64,000 nt of DNA from the NCBI GenBank assembly GCA_027623295.1, contig JAQBXR010000005.1:1-64000 (forward strand), written 5' to 3'. The notes under the pieces are model-generated. The model ran no database searches. It was given only the letters and a program-made list of their open reading frames with translations, and was not told where the DNA came from. The stretch is from Planctomycetota bacterium. GTDB taxonomy: Bacteria; Planctomycetota; UBA1135. This document shows positions 1 through 10,079 of this stretch, in pieces. The first letter of the stretch is position 1; every line of letters starts with the position of its first letter. Made by a program: the position numbers and the translations under genes.

Positions 1-54
1 TTCCTCGGCAGCATGACTGGCGAGCTGGATTTGGCCGAAAGCACTAAAGATTAG
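1..54 (+). CDS. 3' end of a CDS truncated by the window edge (C-terminus FLGSMTGELDLAESTKD*)
   Basis: Frame 1 open from base 1 to TAG at 52-54; too short to identify. Confidence 0.4.
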   Translation, partial: FLGSMTGELDLAESTKD

Positions 55-87
55 TCCTATCTAGAGAAATTAGTCCTATCTAGAGAA
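50..87. repeat. Perfect tandem duplication of a 19-bp unit attagtcctatctagagaa
   Basis: Units at 50-68 and 69-87 are identical by direct reading. Confidence 0.9.
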
Positions 88-126
88 GGTGGGGACTGAA
101 ACCCGCGGCCACGTTACCTTTGTGCC

Positions 127-2367
127 ATGGCTCTGTTTCAGAAACCTCCTCAAACAGCTGAAGAAGCTGAAAAATACGCCCCGCTCGAAATTGGACCAGA
201 AAAGGTCCTCGAAATGTCGGAGGAGGAGTGGTATGAAAAAATCTACCGCGGGGCAGATGTCCCGCAGTTGACCGTTCGTGCGGTGGCCATGGGATCCGTT
301 CTTGGATTCCTGCTTGCCTTCACCAACCTTTACATCGGTTTGAAAACGGGTTGGGCGTTGGGTGTGGCGATTACCGCCTGCATCATGTCTTACGCGATTT
401 GGACCTTCGCGGTGAAATCTGGCCTAGCAAAGTCGCCCATGACGATTTTGGAAACCAACTGCATGCAATCCACCGCATCGTCAGCTGGTTATTCCACCGG
501 AGGAACCATGGTGTCGGCGATTGCAGCTTTGTTCCTGCTATCGGTCACGGCAGAAAATCCAAACGGCGTTCACATGAACATTTGGGTTCTCAGCGGATGG
601 ACCATCGCACTCGCTGCGCTTGGAACGGTCATGGCCATTCCGATGAAGCGGAACCTGATCAACCGAGATCGCTTGAAGTTCCCGTCTGGAACTGCCGCGG
701 CGGTGACTCTGCAATCGCTTTATTCGCATGGTGCGACGGCTCTAAAGAAAGCTAAGGTGCTGGCATGGTCTGCAGGCGCTGGCGCTTTGTTTCCCCTAGC
801 CTTGGACTTCAAGTGGCTAGTCGTCGAGAAGGTCAACGAAGTGACCGGCGCTCTAGAGAGAACCCGCGATACTCTTCTTCCTGGTGGGATTAATCTTTTC
901 GACAAAATCTTGCCCGCTCCAGGATCTCGCGACGTCGATGGCGTCAAAACAGACTTCGTTCCTTCCAACTGGAATATGCTGTTAGATGCCAACCCAGTCA
1001 TGATTGCCGCAGGTGCCCTGGTTGGTTTACGCATTGGCTTCTACATGCTGATTGGTGGATTGGTTTTGGTTTACGGTCTCGGTCAACCGGGTATGGATTC
1101 CAAATGGACGAGCCCTTACGGCGAGGCCTTGAATCAGGTACTTCTAGAAACCGAAGGGGTGACGACTGCCGATGCCTACATCGCTGCACTCGATCCTCTA
1201 CGCGAATCATTCCCAGGTTTCTCTGCCAAGCTGAAATCGATTCAAGAAACGGCCCCTCTCTTGTCCCAACCAGAGAGCTTGGTGCATGATTTAATGCGCG
1301 CCGAGATCGTGACTCTTGCTGAGATGGAGACTGATAAAGGCGGTATTTCGAACCCTGGACTTGCATGGAAAGAAGTTGGGCTTTGGCTTGGCGTTTCCAT
1401 CATGCTCGCTTATGGAATCCTCCAGTTCCTAACTCAGTGGCGCACCATCCTTGCTGCCTTTACTGGCTTAGGGAAACGTGACGAGGACTTGAATGAAGCC
1501 ATCGTTGCAGAGACTGAGGTCCCCGGCAGCTGGTTCGCGGTTGGTACCGCCATCGCTGGCGCTGCAGCGATCTTGCTCGCTCACTTCGCCTTCGGCATTC
1601 CGTTTTACTTTGGCGCCCTTGCGGTTGGCTTAACCTTCTTCCTTGCGATGGTTGCCGCACGCGCCACCGGTGAATCTGACATTACTCCTGTTGGAGCAAT
1701 GGGCAAGATCATGCAGCTGACCTTCGGTACCATCATGCCGCAGTCCACCAATGCAAACTTGATGTCCGCTTCGATTACCGCCAACGCTGCGGGAAGTGCT
1801 GCTGACTTACTGAATGACTTGAAGTCGGGTTACCTACTCGGCGCAAACCCGCGCAGACAGTTCATTGCTCAGATTTGGGGCATTGCTGCCGGTACGCTTG
1901 CCACGGTAATTGGCTTCCGCCTCCTTGTGCGCGATGCCTCTTCCATGGTTCCAGAGATTCTGGCCGACGGCACCGCAACCACGCCGGATTTCCCGGCGCC
2001 TGCTGCCCAAGCTTGGAAAGCGATTGCCGAAGTCATGACCAGCGGTGGGCTAGATGCAATGCATCCAATGCACCGCACCATGATTTTCTGGGGCCTTGCA
2101 CTGGGTACCGCCATGCTTGTTTTGGAATTGCTGTTCCCGAAACAACGCGGTTGGCTTCCGTCCGCAACCGGAATTGGCCTCGGGTTAATCCTTCCGTTTA
2201 ACTACCCACTCTCTATGTTCCTCGGCGCAGTCATTGCTGCGGTTTGGACCAAGCAAAGTAAAGAGTCTTCGGAGTTCTACCTGATTCCAATCGTCTCTGG
2301 CTTGATTGCTGGCATCTCAATCTTTGGAGTCATTGGCGCGGTTATGAACACCTTCGTGCTGAATTAG
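127..2367 (+). CDS. OPT family oligopeptide/metal-chelate transporter
   Basis: 746-aa polytopic membrane protein; N-terminal AVAMGSVLGFLLAFTNLYIGLKTGW and internal repeats typical of OPT/YSL proteins. Confidence 0.85.
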   Translation: MALFQKPPQTAEEAEKYAPLEIGPEKVLEMSEEEWYEKIYRGADVPQLTVRAVAMGSVLGFLLAFTNLYIGLKTGWALGVAITACIMSYAIWTFAVKSGLAKSPMTILETNCMQSTASSAGYSTGGTMVSAIAALFLLSVTAENPNGVHMNIWVLSGWTIALAALGTVMAIPMKRNLINRDRLKFPSGTAAAVTLQSLYSHGATALKKAKVLAWSAGAGALFPLALDFKWLVVEKVNEVTGALERTRDTLLPGGINLFDKILPAPGSRDVDGVKTDFVPSNWNMLLDANPVMIAAGALVGLRIGFYMLIGGLVLVYGLGQPGMDSKWTSPYGEALNQVLLETEGVTTADAYIAALDPLRESFPGFSAKLKSIQETAPLLSQPESLVHDLMRAEIVTLAEMETDKGGISNPGLAWKEVGLWLGVSIMLAYGILQFLTQWRTILAAFTGLGKRDEDLNEAIVAETEVPGSWFAVGTAIAGAAAILLAHFAFGIPFYFGALAVGLTFFLAMVAARATGESDITPVGAMGKIMQLTFGTIMPQSTNANLMSASITANAAGSAADLLNDLKSGYLLGANPRRQFIAQIWGIAAGTLATVIGFRLLVRDASSMVPEILADGTATTPDFPAPAAQAWKAIAEVMTSGGLDAMHPMHRTMIFWGLALGTAMLVLELLFPKQRGWLPSATGIGLGLILPFNYPLSMFLGAVIAAVWTKQSKESSEFYLIPIVSGLIAGISIFGVIGAVMNTFVLN

Positions 2368-2577
2368 CGATTCATTAAGAAAAGGGCAGCGCTCCAACGT
2401 GGGGCGCTGCAATAGATGCCTTGCTCGTTTGTAGTCGAGCATGCGAAACATCGTCCTCCTGCTCCCCCACCCGACACACTTGCACGCGATCACCGATGGC
2501 AAGCTCCGATAAGTAGTGTTGCGGCTGATAGAACACCAATATTGAGCCGCAAGAAGGCCTGATGGTAGAATAGCCTC

Positions 2578-3261
2578 ATGGAACGCTACGCCGCACTCGT
2601 CCGGAATCAGCCCTGCATGGAGCGCCTTGCCGCCACTTTGCCAGGAATTGTGGCTGAGCCGTTCCTGCACGCGCGCATGGTGAACACGCTTTCGCGCATG
2701 GAATATGTTGGCGTGCGCAAAATGCTTAAGGCGCGACACGTCGACCAGCTCGACCTAGATGGCGTGCAGCACATTGTGGAGGAAGCCACCCATGCATTGC
2801 GCCTGAAAAAGGCCGCGGTGAAGCTCCTCGGCGGCGTGGAAGATGGCGTGCGCACTTACTCGGAAGAAGACACGCTCGCTGGCGATGGCGCCGAAGCTTA
2901 TTTGCAAGGCGTGGACCGTGGCTGTGAGGAACTTCTCTCCAATCTTGATTTTGATGAGCCTGCGCGCAGCGAAGCAAACTACTTACTCTCGAGTTTCATT
3001 ATTGAGATTCGCGCGGAAGCCTTCTACCCCATGTACGAGCAAGTCCTGCAAGACGCCGGCGCACCTTTCTCGGTGCGTTCGATTCTGAAGGACGAGGAGC
3101 GTCACCTAGCGGAAATGTTCGAGCGCACCCAAGAGCTGTTCGGCGACGCATGGCGCGAACTCATGGACGCTGCTGTCGCAGAAGAAAGCGTTTGCTTTGA
3201 AAGTTGGGTCGATGTCATCTCCCAAGGCGCCGCCCAAAAGTTGGCAAACCTTCAGTCTTAA
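2578..3261 (+). CDS. Ferritin-like superfamily protein
   Basis: Helical protein with ExxH-type pairs EEATHALRLK and DEERHLAEMF, as in diiron ferritin-like folds. Confidence 0.5.
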   Translation: MERYAALVRNQPCMERLAATLPGIVAEPFLHARMVNTLSRMEYVGVRKMLKARHVDQLDLDGVQHIVEEATHALRLKKAAVKLLGGVEDGVRTYSEEDTLAGDGAEAYLQGVDRGCEELLSNLDFDEPARSEANYLLSSFIIEIRAEAFYPMYEQVLQDAGAPFSVRSILKDEERHLAEMFERTQELFGDAWRELMDAAVAEESVCFESWVDVISQGAAQKLANLQS

Positions 3262-3267
3262 GGTCGC

Positions 3268-4488
3268 ATGGAGCATGATTTCCAAATCGCCGTGATTGGA
3301 GCGGGGGCTGCAGGGTTAATGTCTGCGCTCTGGGCTGCACGCGGAGGGGCGAAAGTGGTTTTGCTCGAAGGATCCGAACAGACCGGTCGCAAAATTCTTA
3401 TTAGCGGCGGTGGGCGCTGCAATTTGCTGCCCTCAGTTTCGGAGGACGATGACTTCTTCACCTCCGGCTCGCGCAATGTTTTAAAGCGTTTATTCCGCAC
3501 TTGGCGCCTGCAGCAAATGCAGGACTTCTTCACTTGGGAAATGGACCTTCCCATGGAAGAAGAGGAAGGCACCGGAAAATTATTCCCCGTAGTGCAAAAG
3601 GCAAAGGTCGTGCGCGACAAAATGTTGGCCGCGGCGGAAGAGGCTGGTGCCACAGTGCTTTGTCCTTACCGAGTCGAGAGTGTTGGCAAGACTGACACCG
3701 GCTTTGTCATAAAAGGAATCGACCAAGATGACCTTCTTGTCGACCGGGTCATTCTTGCCACCGGTGGGCAATCGGTCCCACAGACTGGAAGTGACGGTAA
3801 GGGTTATCTCATGGCGAAAAGCCTGGGGCACAGAATCCTTCCTACCTATCCGGCTTTGGTCCCACTCACCGGGCCCGCCGAAGATTTGGCTTCGCTTTCA
3901 GGTCTGAGCCTTAAGGTTCGCTGGCGTGCAGTACTCAACGACAAGGTGGTTGAAGAACGCGAACGTGAGCTTTTGTTCACGCATAGAGGATTCAGTGGGC
4001 CTGCAGTGCTCGACGCGAGTCATCATGTGGTCCGCGACAAAGCCGAGATTTTGGTGGCCTGGGAAGGCTACACCCGTGAGGAATGGATTCCCTATATCAA
4101 GGCACGGGCACGGCAAAGCCTAACCAAGGCCATCTCTGCACAACTGCCCAAACGTCTCACCGAAGTCTTGCTCGAACGATGCGGCTTACGTGGCGAAATG
4201 CGTTGCGGAAATCTTGACCGCAACAAAACCGATGTCCTGCTCACCCACCTTTGCGATTTCCCGCTGCCCGTAAAAGGCAATCGCGGTTTTCAAGTTGCAG
4301 AAGTCACCGGCGGCGGCATCCCGTTAGATGAGGTGAATCCATCCACCTTGGAATCTCGCAAAACGCCAGGGCTATTCCTTTGCGGTGAGATCCTCGACGT
4401 CTTCGGACGTATTGGGGGATTCAACTTTCAGTGGGCTTTCACAACCGGACGTCTGGCCGGCGAAGCCGCCTCAAGATTTGAAGACTAG
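3268..4488 (+). CDS. NAD(P)/FAD-dependent oxidoreductase, HI0933/YhiN (BaiN-like) family
   Basis: N-terminal IAVIGAGAAGLMSALWAARGG dinucleotide fold; GRKILISGGGRCNL; C-terminal CGEILDVFGRIGGFNFQWAFTTGRLAG. Confidence 0.9.
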   Translation: MEHDFQIAVIGAGAAGLMSALWAARGGAKVVLLEGSEQTGRKILISGGGRCNLLPSVSEDDDFFTSGSRNVLKRLFRTWRLQQMQDFFTWEMDLPMEEEEGTGKLFPVVQKAKVVRDKMLAAAEEAGATVLCPYRVESVGKTDTGFVIKGIDQDDLLVDRVILATGGQSVPQTGSDGKGYLMAKSLGHRILPTYPALVPLTGPAEDLASLSGLSLKVRWRAVLNDKVVEERERELLFTHRGFSGPAVLDASHHVVRDKAEILVAWEGYTREEWIPYIKARARQSLTKAISAQLPKRLTEVLLERCGLRGEMRCGNLDRNKTDVLLTHLCDFPLPVKGNRGFQVAEVTGGGIPLDEVNPSTLESRKTPGLFLCGEILDVFGRIGGFNFQWAFTTGRLAGEAASRFED

Positions 4489-5034
4489 GTCGAGCACTTT
4501 CTTGTCTGCGTTTGCCGCAATCACCAGTGGCACCGCTTGCACTTTTTGATCGCGCCCACGGAAGTAAAGGGTGTAGGAACCTGGTGGCAGAGATGCGATT
4601 TCTGCCGGGCGCAAGGCCATCCCCTTGCGCGAAGTACTGCGTAAACCGAAGGGCAACGCCGTCACTGGGCCAATTGGAAATACCTGTCCAGCTTGCGTAT
4701 GCGCGGCCATCGGCATAACGCACACTGCGCACATGTACGGGAACCAGAGTGAGTGCCTCTGCGGTTACCTTTTGATGTTCATAAGAAGCGGGGACTTGCG
4801 CAACCCACATAGTTTTGGATCGAGTGCGGGTTAAGTACAAACGCCCAGACTCACGCGGCACACCCCAAACTCGATAGCCGGTGTTGTCGTCCAAGCGCCG
4901 CACCCCTCCTCAACCCCTTCTTCTGCAAGGCCTTCCGTATGCTCGGCAGTCGCCTCTCCCACCCACCACGGCATGGAAACTGCGGCGGCTAGCAACAGCA
5001 GCAAAATAGTTAGGCGGAGAGTGCGGGGGTTCAA
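4471..5034 (-). pseudogene. Secreted hypothetical protein interrupted by two compensating frameshifts
   Basis: N-terminal signal-like segment (MNPRTLRLTILLLLLAAAVSMPWW) and C-terminal segment (LPPGSYTLYFRGRDQKVQAVPLVIAANADKKVLDLVFKS) lie in the same frame; the middle (VRRLDDNTGYRVWGVPRESGRLYLTR...) lies in another frame. Switches map to GGGG runs at 4903-4906 and 4621-4624. Confidence 0.65.
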
Positions 5035-6044
5035 AGTGCGCCGAGAAGCATGGGCAGGCTGACCGCGAAACGATCATCCATGCGGAAATGCCCGCCCGGG
5101 AAAAACTCAATGTGGGCAGGAACATTTAATCCTACGAGCTTCTCTCGAAAACGTTTGAGTCCCCATTGCAGCGCGAACTCATCGGTCTCGCCGGCGTCTA
5201 GGTACAAGCAGTTCAAGTCACGCAGTGCTTGCGCGCACGCCTCCTGCTCCACCAAACGCAGGGGGTCGAACTTTAGCCACTTGGCGAAAACATCGTGGCA
5301 GATGTCACCCGTCTCCGGGTCCACCGGCAAATCAAAACCCAGCTCCGCGTTGGGGTTCGGGGAATAGCACGATGCCATTGCAAGTCCTTCCACACCCGCA
5401 TGTTCGGAGAATCCGAGATGCAACTCTGGCAACTTCTCCAAGAACGCTGCCGGACCGCCGTGCTTTTCCCAGCAAGTCAGGGCATCGGCAAAACCGCGGA
5501 AGTGACTCATGTCGAAACCAATATCGCCGGCGTGTGAGGCTGCCGCGGTGAAATACCCTGGGCGGTTCATAACCAAACTCAAGGCACCAAAACCTCCACT
5601 CGACTTTCCAGCAATCACGCGACGTCCAGCGCCACCGCATGCATATTCCGACTCGACCGCAGGAATGATTTCATCGAGCACATACGACATGTAGGGTCCG
5701 GTTCCCGAACTATCGACATATTGAGAGCCGCCGAGGCGCGTTTCGCAACTTGGCCACACACAAATCGCCGGTGGAATTTCGCCACTTGCCATGCCACTGG
5801 CAATACGCTCGGGCACGGTTGGCTCCCACATGGACGACTTGTTCACCACCTTATGGTTAAATCCGGTGTAGCCGACCAGGATTGTGACCAGGGGAAGGCC
5901 CGGCTGTGCGTTGGGCGGGAGCAACACCACATGGGAGCGCACATAAGGATCACCCAGCGGATTGCCCTGAAGCAGCTCCGATTCTAGATTCAGCGTCGTC
6001 AGCAAGGCGCCGCCAGCAAGTTCACGTCGGTATTCGAAAAGCAT
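5031..6044 (-). CDS. Putative esterase (alpha/beta hydrolase, esterase D-like)
   Basis: GKSSGGFGALSLVMNRPGYF nucleophile elbow, C-terminal GGHFRMDDRF. Confidence 0.8.
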   Translation of the reverse strand: MLFEYRRELAGGALLTTLNLESELLQGNPLGDPYVRSHVVLLPPNAQPGLPLVTILVGYTGFNHKVVNKSSMWEPTVPERIASGMASGEIPPAICVWPSCETRLGGSQYVDSSGTGPYMSYVLDEIIPAVESEYACGGAGRRVIAGKSSGGFGALSLVMNRPGYFTAAASHAGDIGFDMSHFRGFADALTCWEKHGGPAAFLEKLPELHLGFSEHAGVEGLAMASCYSPNPNAELGFDLPVDPETGDICHDVFAKWLKFDPLRLVEQEACAQALRDLNCLYLDAGETDEFALQWGLKRFREKLVGLNVPAHIEFFPGGHFRMDDRFAVSLPMLLGAL

Positions 6045-6068
6045 GGGCCCACAGGATACGCTGTAGCA

Positions 6069-7262
6069 ATGCCGCGCCGACTCCTTGTTCTTGCACCTTT
6101 GCTCGCCGCCACATCTTGCCAGCAGCCCATGGCAGAGGTGGAGCAGGTGAGCCCTTACGATTATCAGCTTGCCGATGGCGAGTACGGTATTGAACGCCTG
6201 CCTTTTGGAGAAGCCTGGCCCGATTTTTCGATTGGCTGGCAGCGGCGCGAGGAATTGCTCGATGCATCGCGCAATAGTTTGAACTATCTAGGTAAGCCTA
6301 GTTCGCAAGGCTTCTTTCCGGTTGGCCCGAACGATGACATTACCCACGACCGCATGGTGCGTTCGGTCACGGCCTTCGCTTCTATACTCGAAGAAAGCGA
6401 TTCCTCGGAAGATTTCCTGCAGCGCCTCAACGCGGACTTTGAAGTTTGGATTGCGCGCGGCCGCAGTGCCACCGGCGATGTTTTCTTTACTGGTTACGGC
6501 ACTCCGATTCTTGACGGTGCCCTGCAGCAAGGCGGCGAGTATCAGTTTCCGCTTTACACCAAGCCCGAGGATCTTGCCAAGGCAGACGACGGCACCATTC
6601 TCGGCCGCATGACTTCCGATGGCGGTTTGGTCCCCTATTTCACCGCTACGGAGTTGCGTGATAACCATCACCTAGATGGCAAGGAATTGGTTTGGCTGAC
6701 CAATCCTTTCGATGCCTATATTGCACAGGTCCAAGGCAGTGCAGTCATTCGTTTCGCCGATGGCACGCTTTTTGAAGTCGGCTATGACGGTAAAAATGGT
6801 CACGACTATGTCAGCATTGGCGGCATCTTGATTGACGAAGGCAAGCTAGAGCGCTCCGAGTTGTCCTTGCAAAAACTGCGCGACTACTTTGGCAATAACC
6901 CAACCGAAGCAAGCCGTGTTCTTCCCATGAACCCAAGCTTCGTCTTCTTCCGCGAAAGCCCTGGCGGACCCTTCGGATGCCTTGGCCAACCGGTCACCGC
7001 AATGCATTCCATCGCCACTGACAAAGATGTCTTTCCACGTGCCGCATTGGTTTACGTAGAAACGCGGCTCCCAGAATTCGATGTCGACGGCAAGTTAGTG
7101 CAACGCCCGATGCGTTTCTTTGCGCTAGATCAAGACCGTGGTGGCGCGATCCGGTCCGCCGGCCGTTGCGATGTCTACATGGGCCTCGGCGATGACGCGA
7201 TGGCACGCGCCGGCCATGTCAGCAGTCGTGGTCGCATGTACTACCTATTCCTAAAGGACTAG
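6069..7262 (+). CDS. mltA: Membrane-bound lytic murein transglycosylase A (MltA family), lipoprotein-like N-terminus
   Basis: FTGYGTPILDGALQQGGEYQFPLYTKPEDL, VQGSAVIRFADGTLFEVGYDGKNGHDYVSIGGILIDEG, FFALDQDRGGAIRSAGRCDVYMGLGDDA..AG match MltA motifs. Confidence 0.85.
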   Translation: MPRRLLVLAPLLAATSCQQPMAEVEQVSPYDYQLADGEYGIERLPFGEAWPDFSIGWQRREELLDASRNSLNYLGKPSSQGFFPVGPNDDITHDRMVRSVTAFASILEESDSSEDFLQRLNADFEVWIARGRSATGDVFFTGYGTPILDGALQQGGEYQFPLYTKPEDLAKADDGTILGRMTSDGGLVPYFTATELRDNHHLDGKELVWLTNPFDAYIAQVQGSAVIRFADGTLFEVGYDGKNGHDYVSIGGILIDEGKLERSELSLQKLRDYFGNNPTEASRVLPMNPSFVFFRESPGGPFGCLGQPVTAMHSIATDKDVFPRAALVYVETRLPEFDVDGKLVQRPMRFFALDQDRGGAIRSAGRCDVYMGLGDDAMARAGHVSSRGRMYYLFLKD

Positions 7263-7271
7263 GAGGTTGCC

Positions 7272-8753
7272 TTAACGGGGGACATCAGCCCAGTCTTCCG
7301 GTTCTTCCCAACCCTGCGGTGCAGCCCCCAAAGTGACTTCCTTAGGTTTCTCGAAGACATTGCCTGGGGCTTGCTCCTTCATCCAAGCACGCAGAGCTTT
7401 TTCCAACTCATCGGCAAGCTCCGGGTGTTCCGCCTTAAGATTTACTTTTTCCGATGGATCTGAATCAATGCGGAACAGTTCTCGCGTGATGCCTTCATTC
7501 GCGAAACGTACGCGGAATACGAACTTCCACGGCCAGCGAATCACCGCATAGCTCAAGGATGGAGTGGTTAACGCTCCGAAGAACATGTCCTCGCGAGAAG
7601 CCGCGTCGGCAAGCTCAAGGACTGGTTCGAAAAGTTTATGCGCCACATTGCGGCCATCTAACTTCGGATCCGCCTCGACGCCGGCGAAGTGCATGAGGGT
7701 AGGCATCCAATCTAGGACTTGGATGACGTCGTGGCTAACCTCGCCTTCCGGAAGATGTCCGGGCCAACGCAAAACCGCAGGCACCCGCAAAGCTCCTTCA
7801 TAAGTGGAGCCCTTGTTACCACGCAGCGGACCATTACTTCCATGTTCGCGCTTGGAGGCTCCGTTGTCGGAAAGGAAAATCACTAAGGTGTTGCCGCGAC
7901 CACGGCGCTCGACTGCTTCCAAGACGTCGCCGATGGCTGCGTCCATGGCAGCAACCATGCCGCAAAATTTGCGTCGTTCAAGATCCGGAACCTCCTCCTT
8001 ATAAGGCAAAATGAATTCTTCCGGCGCCATTAGCGGGCTATGCGGTGCACTGAATGGCAAATACAAAAAGAGCGGTCGCTCCTTGTCTTGGTCGTCAATC
8101 CAGTGCGCAGCCTCTTCTCCCAGAAGGGTAGTGACATAGCCTTTTTCGTCTACCGATTCTCCATTGCGTTGCCAATCAAGGCCAAAGTTTCCACTGCGAT
8201 GCGTGAAATAATGAAGCGCCCCAGTGAGGAAGCCATAAAAGTGATCGAACCCACGTTGGTTGGGGTGCATCCATGCTTCTGCTTGACCCAAATGCCACTT
8301 TCCAACCAATGCGGTTTGATATCCGGCAGGCTGAAGGCGCTCGGCAAGGGTCACGGTTCCCAAAGGCAGGGAACGCGATTCCCAGCGACGCAAAGGGGAA
8401 AAGGCCATGCCGGAACGATTAGGCGACATGCCGCCGACTAAGGCCGTCCGCGTTGGGGTGCAGAGGGAATGCGTGTAATAGCGATCCAACCGCACCCCCT
8501 CTTCGCACAGCTTCATGAGGTTCGGAGTGCGCATGGGACCGCCGGTCGGCTCCCAATCGCCATAACCCATGTCATCGGCCAAAATCAAAATGATGTCAGG
8601 CTGTGTACCCCTGCCGAATTCGGCGCCAAGGACTTCTTGCTCGGGAGCAGAAGATTTTTCACCCTCTTGCGCAGCGCCAGACGCTTCCGTCTTGGTACAG
8701 GCAAAAAAGAGTAGTGCGATCGTTGCAATGGGAAGTCGGCGCCACATGTCCAT
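7272..8753 (-). CDS. Sulfatase (arylsulfatase A-type), lipoprotein
   Basis: DIILILADDMGYGD, formylglycine motif CTPTR in HSLCTPTRTALVGG, GKWHLG; lipobox-like LLFFAC. Confidence 0.92.
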   Translation of the reverse strand: MDMWRRLPIATIALLFFACTKTEASGAAQEGEKSSAPEQEVLGAEFGRGTQPDIILILADDMGYGDWEPTGGPMRTPNLMKLCEEGVRLDRYYTHSLCTPTRTALVGGMSPNRSGMAFSPLRRWESRSLPLGTVTLAERLQPAGYQTALVGKWHLGQAEAWMHPNQRGFDHFYGFLTGALHYFTHRSGNFGLDWQRNGESVDEKGYVTTLLGEEAAHWIDDQDKERPLFLYLPFSAPHSPLMAPEEFILPYKEEVPDLERRKFCGMVAAMDAAIGDVLEAVERRGRGNTLVIFLSDNGASKREHGSNGPLRGNKGSTYEGALRVPAVLRWPGHLPEGEVSHDVIQVLDWMPTLMHFAGVEADPKLDGRNVAHKLFEPVLELADAASREDMFFGALTTPSLSYAVIRWPWKFVFRVRFANEGITRELFRIDSDPSEKVNLKAEHPELADELEKALRAWMKEQAPGNVFEKPKEVTLGAAPQGWEEPEDWADVPR

Positions 8754-8910
8754 GGATTCTACTGAATCTGAATCTCACACTCGGCCTGCTCCGCCGCAAC
8801 TCCATCGACCACGTCCAAGAGGAAGAAGGATGGAGCAGAGCATCGCTTGTCGACTGGGAATAAGCACTTCCAGTTTCCCATAATCTTCGTTATCTGGGAT
8901 ACTAACCCCC

Positions 8911-9996
8911 ATGGGTTTCTCCCCGCGTAATGGGTTTATTTTCCTTCTTTTGCTGGTCTCTTTGAGCGCCTGCAACGGCGGCAGTTCTACTGCACAGCTG
9001 AACGATGCCGTGTTGCCCGAATCCCTGCGTGGTGGGTTAACGGTGAGCGGCCCGGAAGCCGCAGAGACCTTTAATCAGTGGCGCGATGCTTTACCACAAG
9101 CGGCCACGCTCCCGGTTTCTGTGGACTATACACTTAACGCAAAGTTTGAGCAGCAGAGCTCAGACCCAGAAATTTCAAGTTTGAGTGGCTCAGCAACGGG
9201 GAACTTCACTTATCAAGGCATCGATGCGCAACGTTCTCGCCTAGATGCTTTCCTGGTGCTCCGTCTCCCTGAAAAAGATGCCAATTGGAACCTAACGGGG
9301 TCCATGCTTTGCGATGATTTCTTTACCCGGGCTTGGGGCACAGCTCATGGCATTGCGGAGGTGGATCCCGATAAAGTTTATGCGGTGCAATTCGAGCAAA
9401 CTGTTTTCGAAAGAGCTTATTCTTCGCTCACTCGGCTCATGCCGAAATTCTTAAACAGCCTTGAGGGTTATGGCATTGCGGGATCTGCGTTCTTAAGAGA
9501 AGGTGCTGCCATTGCGCCGGCACATTTATTTCACCCTCGGCATTTCCTTGACCTTACGGTAACAGCAATTTCTTGCCGTTCTTTGCGCTTTGAGGACAAT
9601 CGCATTGACTGCAAACTTGGGCTCAATTTGAATGAAGGTACTCCACTCCACGCTATCTTTTCAAACTTACTCGACGGCCCCGAGCAAGCGCTACTTACCT
9701 TGTGGGCCAACAGCATTGTGATCGATGCCGTGTTCGAAGCACGCACCGGTGTTTTGATTGGCGCAAAGTTTCAGGCGACTTATCCTCCGGCAGCAGCACT
9801 GACAGGCGCGTCCACCACCACCATTGAATTTGTTTTTGAGTCCACCGAAATCGAGTGGATGATTCAAGACCTCGACCGCGCCCTCGACCGCCCCGATGTC
9901 GATGCATTTGACCTAACCGCCATGCTTCAACTCGCGGATAAGTTTTTGCGCGAGCAAGGCGACAAGATGGATGCGGAAAAGGACTTTGAGTTCTAG
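8911..9996 (+). CDS. Hypothetical lipoprotein with C-terminal KDFEF
   Basis: Lipobox LLVSLSAC; sequence ends ...KMDAEKDFEF. Resembles the 56803-57816 protein in layout. Confidence 0.6.
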   Translation: MGFSPRNGFIFLLLLVSLSACNGGSSTAQLNDAVLPESLRGGLTVSGPEAAETFNQWRDALPQAATLPVSVDYTLNAKFEQQSSDPEISSLSGSATGNFTYQGIDAQRSRLDAFLVLRLPEKDANWNLTGSMLCDDFFTRAWGTAHGIAEVDPDKVYAVQFEQTVFERAYSSLTRLMPKFLNSLEGYGIAGSAFLREGAAIAPAHLFHPRHFLDLTVTAISCRSLRFEDNRIDCKLGLNLNEGTPLHAIFSNLLDGPEQALLTLWANSIVIDAVFEARTGVLIGAKFQATYPPAAALTGASTTTIEFVFESTEIEWMIQDLDRALDRPDVDAFDLTAMLQLADKFLREQGDKMDAEKDFEF

Positions 9997-10079
9997 AGAA
10001 GGATAAGTGGGGATCTTCCTCCTCCTAGCCGTAAGTGCGTGCGGCGCATTGGTTTGGATGATGGCACTCCGTGGTGCAC

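Noticed and set aside
2384-2412. Hairpin gcagcgctcc...ggggcgctgc after the OPT gene as a terminator
   Set aside because: Stem is present but has no T-run on the + strand; the T-rich side would serve the minus strand, where no convincing gene precedes it.
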